Positions 23,301 through 35,300 of a stretch of 64,000 nt of DNA are shown piece after piece. Within the stretch, counting starts at the first letter, position 1; each line of letters starts with the position of its first letter. The translations under genes were made by a program, and so were the position numbers. This DNA comes from Echiichthys vipera (Eukaryota > Chordata > Actinopteri > Perciformes > Trachinidae). The stretch covers positions 19,870,276 to 19,934,275 of the forward strand of contig OY829662.1 in the NCBI GenBank assembly GCA_963691815.1, written 5' to 3'. The notes under the pieces were generated by a model. The model was not told the DNA's origin. It was given only the letters and a program-made list of their open reading frames with translations, and made no database searches.

Positions 23301-26300
23301 TTGATCCAGATTTTAGCCTGCAAAACTACATTGATTGACAAAGTGCTGACGTTCCTGTGGTTGGCTGCAGCTCAGAATCCCACCTACACAGAGGCGGTAC
23401 TATGTTGAAAACCGAAAAACAGAAAAGTTTCGGTACCAAAAAAGTTGTCGAGTCGAGCAGAGCTGTAGCAAGCAGCGAAAACAGGACAAAAGCAAATCAA
23501 GACCTGTCTTTGGTCAAAGTGAACTCAATGCAATGTCCTCTTTAATAAGAAAAATGTTTCTCTGTCTTTGTGAGGACCGATTTGAGGACTCTAGATCATC
23601 AATTCGTTAGGGGACTGCTCTAGGATTACGTTTTTCTTTTAGCATTTATGGTTACAGTTGTACTGAGACTAAGGGAAGGATTTATGGGAAGTTAAAGTTT
23701 GCTAGGAGGGGAATGCATTATCCCCATGAAAAGTATAGTAGTGCAAGTGTGTGCGATGAAGCGGGGGTTGACGTTCTCAGCCACTCTCACCTTTAGACAG
23801 TAATCAGGACGGGCATGTGTATAATGTCGTGCACACATGATTTTATGGTAACTGCCTCGGCTGGAGCGTGTCATCAGTTTACCATTAGAACTGATGAGCC
23901 TTCAGGGGAGCCATTAGGGCAGTTTGGACGTGTTCAAAGTGTGTGTAATACGGGCGGAGACAACATGATTTATGATGAGTCCTGATAGCAGTTGGATTTG
24001 AGGAACAGGTTGGACACCTGGCAGTAATTTTCATCAATTTGTTTTGCTGTGTATGTTGAAGTCACAGAGGCCCCTGTGCTGTGTGAAAGTGCTGTTCTGA
24101 TGTACTGTACCGCTGTCCCGCTGTGCCAGGTGGCGTTAGCGCTGGCGTCTAAGACGGAGCGGGCGGTGCTGCTCCCCTGTGACTCCGGCCAGTACACCAC
24201 CAGTGGAGAATGCTGTCAGGAGTGTCCACCCGGAGAGGGGGTGGTGAAGAAATGCGGCGCCACGCAGACGGTCTGCTCCCAGTGTTTGGACAGTGAGTAG
24301 AAACTTTTCATTAAGTTAAAGTTATAGAGTTAGAAAATGATGACTGAATACTGTACAACCTGGTCCAAACAACACTGGTACCTCGTTCTGATAAGGCATT
24401 TAGGGTTCATATGTTGTAACAATAAATCACTGAATACTTGCTTTATAGATTAGTTCTTCGCCATTCGTAACAACTTCTGGGTTGTCAGGTTGTGAAGAGT
24501 CTGGACTAGAGTCTGAGATATGCAAACTCTCTGACCTATTATAATTCATAACTGCAGATTTTATATGAAATAGAATAGAAAAGAGCCAAAATTGTTTTTC
24601 CAGGAACCAAAAAGCATCTAATCTATAATATAATTATAATCAGTTACTTATTAACTACTAATGAAGCTATTAGTTGTCATTTAATTCACATACTCACAAT
24701 TTGACTGTAGTTTCTTTTGCCATAAATGTCCGTCTTGGCAAATATTTTGATCTCATTGCCAGTTTAAATAATTTATGTCCTCCTAAAAGTTAATATTAGA
24801 CCTTAAAAGTACAAAATGATCGCAACTTCATTCAGCCAAGTCTTTGAAATAAGTTTGTTTACTTTGGAAATAAGTAAAATGATCCCACAGAAACATTTAC
24901 AGAAGTTACAACTTTAGCCCTTTTCCCACTGGGTGAAAACCACACTGACATCTGGCTTTTGTCTTCAGTGGGAAAGGTTACAATCTTCATTCATTCCTGG
25001 GACAAATTACTTTGCAGTAGTCGCAGGTTATCCGTTGGTAACTTCTGCGACTCTAAGTCATCTCAGCCACAATTTCTGTCCGTCTTCGCCCGAGTAGCGC
25101 TCCTAAATATTGGACATCGAGGTTGTTAAAAAACAGAAAAGCATACTCGTCTCCTGGCAATGGGAAAGGCGTCTATCACCTACCGTTAGCTGGTTTTCCC
25201 ACATTCAAAAAGGGGTAGTATAAACGGTCTATAAACGGTTTGGAAATTAATTTGATTGGAAAAGTGGTACCAACACATTCTTTCTTTTTCTCACAATCAA
25301 TTGTCAATTTTGAGTTACCTTCCTCTCGCCACAGTGTCCATAGACTTCAACAACTTTAATCTTTAGTGCAGTGTGTTTCCAATGAAATCTGCCCTGAGTA
25401 TGGTCAAAATATGATTTTTATTTCAAGGATTTGGGCGAACTGACCCTTTAATTGATTAGAGAAGTAACTTTTGACGGCCAAATGCTTAAACTTGACTTTA
25501 CATAAACTCTCCTGAAATGTGTCAAACGTAAAAGGATTACATTCAATCTGGAGACAATCTGAAATCAGTGTATACACATGTCACCACCAGCGTTACACAC
25601 GCTCACACCCGGTTAATGCAAAGTTCCTGAACTCACATCATCTTTATGTATACATCCTCATCCAGTTTCTGTGAAGCTCATGGCAACTCGGGCCCTCAAC
25701 TCCAGACAATAAAAATGCTAAAGGCAAGGGAAAAAGTCCTATTGTCAAATTTACTCATTTGTATGAAGTGTCTCTTTTGCCTTCATCGAGTGTCCCGGGA
25801 AAATAAGACGGGAATGAATATGTTTGATGCTTGTAAGTGGGTCCAAATGTGTTCGCTCGCAGCTCGTCTCAGGCTGTGAAGCATTAGCACTCGCTCTACA
25901 CACCAGAGCTGGGAGAGGTGCCAACACTGCAACATCCCAGAGAAGAAGAAGAATAAGAAGAGGTTCAGGGGTCTTTCTGCGTCACATTCCTGCAGCTCTT
26001 TCTGCCCTTTAAGATGTTGGTGCGTGTCAGAGCGCTAAGTAAATGTCAAAGTATAGGTCATGAGCATTGGCGCACAGTTCAGAAGGAGCCGGATGATTAC
26101 GAGGAGACAAATGCAGAAGCTTTTTACTAACTTTCAAAAGCACATTTGTCAGTTTAAGAGCCAAAATTAGCCACTCTACATTAAACATCGATTGATTGCG
26201 TCAATCCACTCACACATGCCACATATAAACGCTGGCAAACGGTGCATGTAAGGAGTCTTTTAACACCAAAACACTGTAATATAAACTATACGTCATTTTG

Positions 26301-29300
26301 TAGGAAATGATTACATGTTAAGTGCAATGTACACTGATTATCTTTTACACAACAGATGCTAATCTTCTGTGTGGTGTTATGTTATTAAGAAGTCCGGCTG
26401 ATTTCACTTCCCTTTTGTTTTTATTCTTTACCATGAAGGAACTCAAGGGCTGCAGCAATGGGTTCAGGTGCAGAAAGCCAATTCTCTACATCTGGAGCGT
26501 GACAGTGCCACAGGGTAGCTGCGAGTCAATTTCACAAAATCAATGTTAGGAGCGGTAGTGGCATGAAACTGGCAAAATTTGTTTTTTTTCCCTCTGCAAG
26601 AATAAAAGAGAAAACATCTTCTAGTGCTTCATCTGCATCTGTGTTGTTTAAAATCCAGACGGAGTGTGAGCAGGGTAATTAATAGTTAAAATCAAACGTT
26701 GCACGTGATGGACTGAGGCGGGGAAGTCTGCAGACAAACAAGCGTCTGGACTTTATCTTCGGTTTGACGTCATGAGGAATGTATCTTGTGCGTCATATTC
26801 CTTTTCATAGTGCTGCTGTAAACAGTGGCAGACGATGCGTAGACGGTAAACTGTAGCTGCGTTTTTTTTCTATAATGTGAGCTGGCCCTCAGGACTCCCT
26901 CATCCCCCCTCCCGTCCACACCAGCGAATCCCACCAACTCTTGTTGTGTCGCCTCTTTTCTCCATCCTGCACTTTTCTAGCCAGCACGCCCCCTCCTCCT
27001 CCTCCTCCTCACTGTTGCTATGACTCATCGTCGTATTAGCGGATAAAACAGTATTAGAGAGCCAGGCACCCAAAGGGCACGATCTGCTCATTCATCATGC
27101 ATACTGTTACATCAATGCATCTTTACTCATTTGATCCAGCTAATTAAACCATATTGAAAAGCCTATTGTGCGTCTAACAGTGAACAATTATCTGGCTCTG
27201 CAGTACAGGAGCCGCATCCACTGCTGATAAACACTTAACAATTAAGCTCAAATACCCAGGAGGTTGTACTCAATTTCCGGTGCAAATGAATTTTCATTGG
27301 TTTCAATATTGTTTTTGTTTCAGCAGATAAAATCTTAATGTACCTGAGGCCCACAGGAGCACATGCACTAAAATAAGGCTGAGTGGGATTTTTATGGAAG
27401 TTAGAGGCGAAAAAAACAGACCCAACCTTGAAAACTAAGGCTATGAATACGTTTGCTAAAGTGCAGAAATGAATAATTGAAGAGTGAAATTCATTCAACA
27501 CGTCCATTTCCTGTTTCATGGTAAATATGAGCGAATCTTTATTTACTGTTGCACCCAGCCCCCTCCCCAATACCCCACTTCCTGTCAGTGTAACCCCCCT
27601 TCTCCCGATCTTCGACGAGTGCCAGCGTCAGCAGCGCTGAAATATTTATCAGCCTCCTCCACTTTTCTCTGCTGTCATGGGAGACAAGACCACCTGACCT
27701 GACTCACTTAGTGAACCATTCGGGAAAAAAACTTGCCATGCAAACTGACTGAAAGTCTGAGAGACAAAAAGGCAGAGCCTCACGATTCAAAGAGGGGTTT
27801 ACGAAGAGCACCGCTGGTCGACTGGACTGGAGCTCACGGGGGGATTTAAAGAGGGAAGGAAAGTGGAATCGCAGCCTCATCTGGTGAGGCGGAAACAGAG
27901 TATCAAGAATCACTTCCAACTTTGGATCATGAAGGATCAAGAAAGGGGAAGTGGGGATTTTCCCTTGGCAGGTCCTCTATGGTGTGAGATAGGGTTGGGT
28001 ACTGATTCTGGTTCCTGGAATTCTATGCTGGTATCCAGTGCTACTTTATTCTCTGCATAATAACAAAAATGTAATTTCAGTCCAAACCTACTTATGCTTA
28101 AGAACATTTTGTTATGTATTTCTCTCCCAAACCCTCCAACATGTGAGACAGGGCATAGAGAACACTCTTGTGTGTGTCTCAGAGGAAGTGTAACCACAAT
28201 AAGACCACTTTCGGCTCCAGATTGCCTTGACTCACTGACTTGAAAAAGCTGCAGTGGCGACGAAGTCTCCTCGTCTCTCTCAAACACGCAGAGGAGAGGA
28301 CAGAGAAGATCGATCTTACACACATTGGTCGCTGACTGATTTGATGTCAATTTGTACTCTGAAGTACACTTAAACGTAGTGAGTTCAGTACCCAACCCTA
28401 GTGTTAGAGGAAGCTTCTTCCCTACACGGCACCCAAACAAGGAGAAAAGCAGCCAGATGCAAGAGCAACTGGTGATTGTTAAATTACAACGTCGCTCCGA
28501 AAACACCCGTTTCAAATTTGGAGCTAAGTGGACCAATGAAGCATGGCCATAATTACGCACGAAAATGTTTCATGCTCAAAAAGACAAATAAAACCGTCAC
28601 GCAGCTTTCCATATGCATGATATATACGCAGTCAGCAGAGGGTCAGGAAGAAAAAGGGTGTCTATCCGCTGACACGTGGACCCCTGACTCTCCGTTGAGG
28701 GGCAGAAACTACCATCCTTGCTAAAAGCGTGCACCCAAAGTGCTGATTGTGGAGATCATCGGGGTAGTTTCAAGGCCATCCAAAACTACATTATTGATGA
28801 CACTAATGGGGCCCAAACACATCAGTGTTCGGAGGGGGGTCTTCCCAGGCTAAAGTGGCACATTTTAAGTGCATCATCCCCCCGATACACCACCACGTCT
28901 CCCTTTACCAACGGCCGTTTTTTACTGCCGAACATGAAAACTCATGATTGCTGAGATGCACCGGTCATTGCTCAATTGGGGGCAATTAAAAAAAAAAGTC
29001 TTATATTTTATTAAAGAAGACACTCCCCACCTGATTCTCGATGGCCTTTTACTTTCTTCTTATGGGCCCTTAGATGAAAGCGCTGACACATAAATTACCG
29101 GGTTCAGCCGGTGTCGCTCTCTTCTATCACTTCTGCTTCCAGACAGTAATAAGAGCAAGGGGTGATGACAGGTAAAGGAAAGAAAACACAGACTCCGATG
29201 GTGTGTGCGTCTATTCGAGAAGGAAACCGAACTCACTTACATCCCATTTCCCCTGACCCTTCCCCTTCCACTCATACATCTACACTTTGATCTCTAAATC

Positions 29301-32300
29301 ATCTTTTCGAGACTCAGGTCGGACGTGTGGCGGATCAGACCACCCTCACAGACGCAGTCAAACAGTCACTAGTGAATTTGGCAGCCACTCTTTCCTGTAT
29401 ATCCATCTTTTTCTGACTACTACCTGTCTCTTCCATCCCATCTGCTCTTCTCAGTCTGCCTGTATAATGTGACATTTTTCATCACCGGCTTCTTAGCAGT
29501 GCTGCTGTTTACAAGGTGTTTAGAGCTTCAGTCTGTGCCAGCGTTCACTTGCCAGAGCCGCTTACAACGCAAAGCAAAGTGCTGGGATATTGCTGCAGGG
29601 CTTTTCACACTGACAATATGCTGTTGCTCAACATGACACCCACTAAGCACTCAGACATATGCATATGCTGAGAGAAGAGAGTTGTGCAAAAACCAGTTAC
29701 ACCCAGCTCCAATGATTTATTTCATTGTAGGACAAAGAATGTTTAACCATAGCCATTTGTTTGCCACCATAATTATTATTATTGTCATATTCTATCACCT
29801 TAGCTGTGCTTATTTCTACTATTCTGCTGCCATAACATGTAACATGTAATATTCACATTACTATAGATATTATTATAGTTACTGGAAGTGTGTCTGTCTC
29901 TGTCTTTGTGTCTGTCTTTGTCTCTCTCTGTCCATCTGTCCGTCTTTTCTCTCTTTCTCTCTCCTTTTCTTCCTCCCCAACCGGTGCAGACAGATATCCG
30001 TACCCCACAGAGCTGGGTCTGTCTGACGTTCCTGTCTGTTATAGTGAAGGTTTTCAACGCCACCGTACTCTACGGGGGAATTGTTGGGTCTATGTAAATC
30101 ATAAATAAGTCATAGAGAGTGGTCTTTACCTACTCTGTAAAGTGTCCTGAGATAACTTTTGAGATGATTTGGCACAATAAATAAAATTGAATTGAATTGA
30201 AATTGAATCGAACCAGTATTGGTCATATGCTTCATTCTGTGTGATCAACAGGCAGTTATTTAACGGTTTACAAAGCAGTTTGGACATGGTCTCATAATCT
30301 CATGTCAAACTTTTGGGCTGGACGGATGTTTGCTAACAGGGTTGGTGGATTGGTTGAATATAGTACAGTGTATAGTGTACATCTGTTGTTTTTACCAGAC
30401 GCCACACTGACGTTGGTATTGTTTCCAATTTGTGAGTCTGCGTTTGTCATCAGGGTAAAATGTGGTCCTGGAGACGTCGCCTGCAGCGGGAACTACCTCA
30501 GAGGTGGTTTGGAGTATTTTGGCCGGTGCTGGTGGACAGATTTTGTCACCACGACAGCGTCACAACTGTGACAGATGCAGATGCGAAACTTTACAGGTGT
30601 GAAGGCAGAGTTAAAGATGGGTGTGGTCTGAGCAAGTTTATTTTGCTAATTTAATGTCACTTCTCAGTGGGCGACATCAGAGAAGGACAGAGGGTAAAAA
30701 CAGCATGTAGGAGCAGCTTATTTTTAAATGTAACTCCGTGAATTAAGTATTTATTTTGACCAAACCAGAGTTGGTGATTGTTGGAACAGTGGAAAGACTG
30801 ACAAAGACGGTTTTGGGTGAGTTTTATTTCATTTCTGTGGAGTTTGAATCTAAGAAAAGTAAAATAACTGGAGTCGGGTGGCTTCAAGGAAAGCATTTAA
30901 CAGCTGTTTCTTATCCCATGTTACTCTGTGAATTAAGTGTTTATTCCAACCAAACCAGGGATGGCAGTTGTTGGAACAGTGGAAGGACTAACTAAGATGG
31001 TTTTGGCGAGTTTTATTTGAGTTTGAAGAGTTTACAAGGATCTGGTGAACGGTTGTATTTTCCTGTTTAATATGGAAAAAGAGTGTAAGAATATTTCCTT
31101 TCCTGGGAATTTTGTGAGTTTATTTTGTTTATTTAGATTATTAGACAGTGTTGTGGCAGATCGTACAGATTATACTTATCTATAATCATTGCACTAACAG
31201 ACAGAGTCACACAGTTGATGGACTTTATTGTCTCCCGGGCTCTTGCAGTCAAAAAGTAAAGAGTATCATCACATTCTGGTTTTATAGTGTTTCACAAACA
31301 ACCCTTGAAATCTGCATTGACGTCATATTCTCGTATTTCTGATTAGAAATCTTTCTGTGAAATGTTTGTTTTAGCTCAGAAACTGCACACAACTGTTGCA
31401 TGAATATTATAGATACAATGCTGAATCACAGAGTTATATGTACCAATAATATATGTAGATTCAATTCAATTTTATTTATAGTGCCAAATCATAACAAAAG
31501 TTATCTCAGGACACTTAACAGAGTAGGTAAAGACCACACTCTATGACTTATTTATGATTTACATAGACCCAACAATTCCCCCGTAGAGTACGGTGGCAAC
31601 GAAAACCTTCACTATAACAGACAGGAACGTCAGACAGACCCAGCTCTGTGGAGGACGGACATCTGTCTGCACCTGTTAGGGAGGAAGAAAAGGAGAGAGA
31701 AAGAGAGAAAGACAAAGACAGACAAAAGACAGAGAGACAGACACATTTCCAGAGATGCAAGCAACCAAAGAGTAACACTAACTATAATAACATCTATCGT
31801 AATGTGAATATGACTTATATGTTATGGCAGTTAATACAACAGAATAGTAGAAACACGCACATCTAAGGTGATAGATTATGAAAATGATAATAATTATGAC
31901 AAACATGATCAATGATGAGTAGCGGAAATAGCAGCTACGATACAGTGAGACACACCACTGATGGTGTTTTTATGGCTAGTGACAGTATAAATGACTAATA
32001 GTTATAGAAGTAGCAGGAAGCGTCATGCAGGACCACGGCAGCAGGCCCCACCACGTTCAGCAGAGACCTACACACAGGACCACAGCAGCAGGCCCCACGA
32101 CGATCAGCAAATATTCACACAAATACATAACTATATATACACACTACACTACACTACACACACCTATGCAAGAAACCATCAATCACAGATGATTTAAACA
32201 TACAACCCAACCCCTGATGCTAAACTTCCTGCTGCACTTTGCCCCCCCCCTGATGGGAGCAAAACTGCACACATCGTGTCTGAACTGCAGCTCTTGCAAG

Positions 32301-35300
32301 GTGACTGCTCTCATGTAAAGCAGAAAAAGTAAAATGGGATTCGGAGAAGAGTGAAGCTGCCTCTGTCGTAGATTTATTTCCCTGTCCGCCTCTTGAGTCC
32401 ACTCCCATCTCATTCAACCACTAAAGCACACTCACACGCACCCCTCCCCTCTCCATCCAATTATATCCGAAAATAATTCTATATGAACATGCAATATTAA
32501 TAGATTACTTTGAGCCCCTCAGTGTAAGAATAAGCTAATTTGAGGTCATCCTTTCCTCGGCGGTGAACTCTCCTGAATCCTCCTGATGCAGACGTTCCTG
32601 GAGAGGAAATCTGAAGTGTTTGAAGTAATTGAAAAGCAGCAGGCAATTAGTCAATACGGCTTTTACCTCATTCTGTCCAACACCGTTCTGCACAACTCAG
32701 CTGTGGTCCGCTATCTCTTTTCCTCACAGCCCTTAAAAAAAATCAATATACTGTAATGGAGGTGTTCTTTAAAATAGTCTTAGGACACGTGCATTGATTC
32801 AAAAGAAGGCTACGGACGATTTGCAAAACAACATGCGTCTACACATACTTTTTAGCCTCACTAGCACTTTAGTTCTGACTGAAATAACTCATGAACTACA
32901 TGAGATGCACTGCAGCGTCATTTTGTACGGAAAGTCACGATCTCCAGAGAATAAAGTCAACGATTTGAGAAAAAAAGTCCCATCCCCGTTGAGGCGTCAA
33001 CTTGGGCCCATAAATTATATTTGCGTTTAGAAGAGTTCAGATCAAGCAACACAAATTAATTGTTGGCAAAAACAAATGTTCACAAATGTTAACCAAGAGT
33101 TTTTTCAGAACGACTCGTAAACACTCTCTAAAGCCTTTAAATATACCCGAGTGATTAAGTAATCACTTGGGTATACTGAATACAAGACTTTATCATCTGC
33201 ACATCAGCGTAAGCCTGTCGATGCACCTGCACTTTACTCTGTGTGTATGGCTGAGATTAAAGCAGTTTACTCAGAGCAGCACAAACACATCAGGATCGAT
33301 ATCGCTATGAGCACAGCAGGCTTCTGACTCCCTCCCCGACAAGAGCACCTTTCCTGTCCCGGAGCACAAATCACTAAGAGCCCAGTGGATCAATGTGTCC
33401 TCCCTTCTAATGAATGTGCAGTAAACATGATTAATGTCATTAGACTCACTGTTTATCCTTCTGTTTATCTCCTCATATTCCCTCTCTCTCTGCATCTTCT
33501 CAACCTCCTTTGCCCCTTCTCTCGTTTCCTCCCTCTCTGTTTTCTGCCTCGTCTCCTTCGACCTGTCCTCTGCAGGTGAGACCTTCTCAGAGAACTACAG
33601 TCACACGGAGCAGTGTCGGCCATGCACAGAGTGTACCGGCCTCATGCGGATGGAGACGCCCTGCACCGACTCCAACGATGCCATCTGCGTCTGCAACTAC
33701 AACTTTTTCTTCGACGGGATGTCCGGCCGGTGCGAGCCGTGTACGGTGTGCCCAATGGGCCAGGGTGTGTTCGCGCATTGCGAACACGATCACGACACGG
33801 TGTGCGAGGAGTGCGTAGACGACACCTACTCCGACCGGGAGAGCTCCCTCGACCCCTGCCTGCCCTGCACCATCTGTGACGAGGACAGTGAAATACAGAT
33901 GGCTGAGTGCACGCCAAACAGTGACTCCGTCTGTCACAGTAAGTCCGCCACACACGCAGGGCGCTTTCACACCTTCAGGTCAGGTACTGTAACTGTCCAG
34001 AACCAAAGACAACAAATATTTTTAGATATTGTCTGACTTGGTGTAAACATGGTCTAAACACACTCATATGATGGGTAAATCTTTTATTAGACACTTTTGG
34101 TGGCTGTCATTGTGCATTATCAACACCACGCAGATCCACGATCAGTCGATTGACCGAAGATTCATTGCCAATGGTTTTAAAAGAAGATTAATGGAGACAG
34201 CTGTGGTTGCCCTGCCCTGCAACCTCAAAATCAGCAATTTAAATCGGTCGGAAAAAGGAAGAGGCAATGCTGAAGCTACACTTTGACAGATTCATTAATT
34301 GCATTGACCACACCTATTGAAAAGAGTAAAAATATTATCAGTTCTTTATGAAACTGTGGCGGCCATCTGTTTGATTCATGCTGTCCACTTGGAATCAAAT
34401 AGTTTCCGTCTGCTTTAGGCCTTTTCTCAGATAAAATAAACTAGAAAAATTTTTGAAAAAAACAACAAATGAAAAAATAACTATAACCTATTGAGGTAAA
34501 GCATACATACAGGGAATTATCTGAACTAGACATGATCAGAGATAGTCAAAGATTTTACTGGTCAAAACTCGGCAATTCCAACAATGAACTGAACGAAACA
34601 CCCAAATGCACCAGAGTTTGTTTGATTTGTGCGCTTTAGGTGTGACAGCACCCCTTAAAAAGACACAGGAATGGTTGTCAGGAATTTCCAAGCTGCGTCG
34701 GAGTCATCGTACATGTCTTAATCATACTGGAACCAGCCACCAGTGACTCCCTCATGAGTCTGTGGGAACAGGCGAGGTTAGAGGTCGGCGCTGGTCATGT
34801 TTTCAAATGGCAGGAAGTTGAAAGCTTCAGCATTAAAAGGTCAAAGACTACTGCAGTGTCAACACAGAGACAATGAATAATCTGCTCTCCCACAAAGCAG
34901 AGGGAGCAGTCGAGCTGCTTGTATCTGAGGGTGGCGGCAGCTCGTAACCAAGGAAGCTGTAAATTCTCGGGTCAGACGAGGCATGAAATCGACCTCATCA
35001 GGGGGATACAAGGCTCAAATCTGGGAGGTAAAAATGTCCTTAGTGGCATTGCTCTCGGTGTCCTTGATATAAATCTGCTGTCTTTCTTTAAAGCGACATC
35101 AGATAAGTGAGGACAAGTAAAAGGCTCAACATCTTCAGCACACACAACAAAAACAACCCTTTCCTAGCAACAGCCCCTGCTTTCAGAGGAAGTTTGTGGT
35201 CACTGTCTATTCCTGGGAAAAGCTCTTTCATGTTTCATGTTGCTGAAGAGGCACTTACATCGTGGAGTGATTAAATGCCTCTAAGACAGCACTTAATAGC

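Larger units (their letters stand above)
20338..24129 (+). other. ngfr intron 1 (3.8 kb)
   Basis: The intron is bounded by GTAAGT and a CTGTGCCAG acceptor. It contains a nested MITE pair (22395-23478 with 22739-23212 inside). No other exon was seen. Confidence 0.8.
24293..33575 (+). other. ngfr intron 2 (9.3 kb)
   Basis: The intron runs from GTGAGT to a strong pyrimidine tract and CTCTGCAG acceptor. It contains a hAT-like MITE (27990-28400), an inverted pair of repeat copies (29755-32200), a 190-bp-spaced direct repeat (30730-31018) and a 34-bp near-perfect palindrome (33142-33175). No additional exon was recognised. Confidence 0.75.

Noticed and set aside
27937..28560. 207-codon minus-strand open frame
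   Set aside because: Most of it lies inside the 411-bp hAT-like MITE (27990-28400). No domain and no conservation signal was visible.
29888..30108. Open frames with a shared C-terminus at 29.9 kb and on the minus strand at 31.6 kb
   Set aside because: The shared residues come from the inverted family A repeat copies, not from duplicated genes.
33510..33970. Alternative frames over ngfr exon 3 on both strands
   Set aside because: They are shadows of a GC-rich exon whose p75 cysteine pattern fixes the frame.
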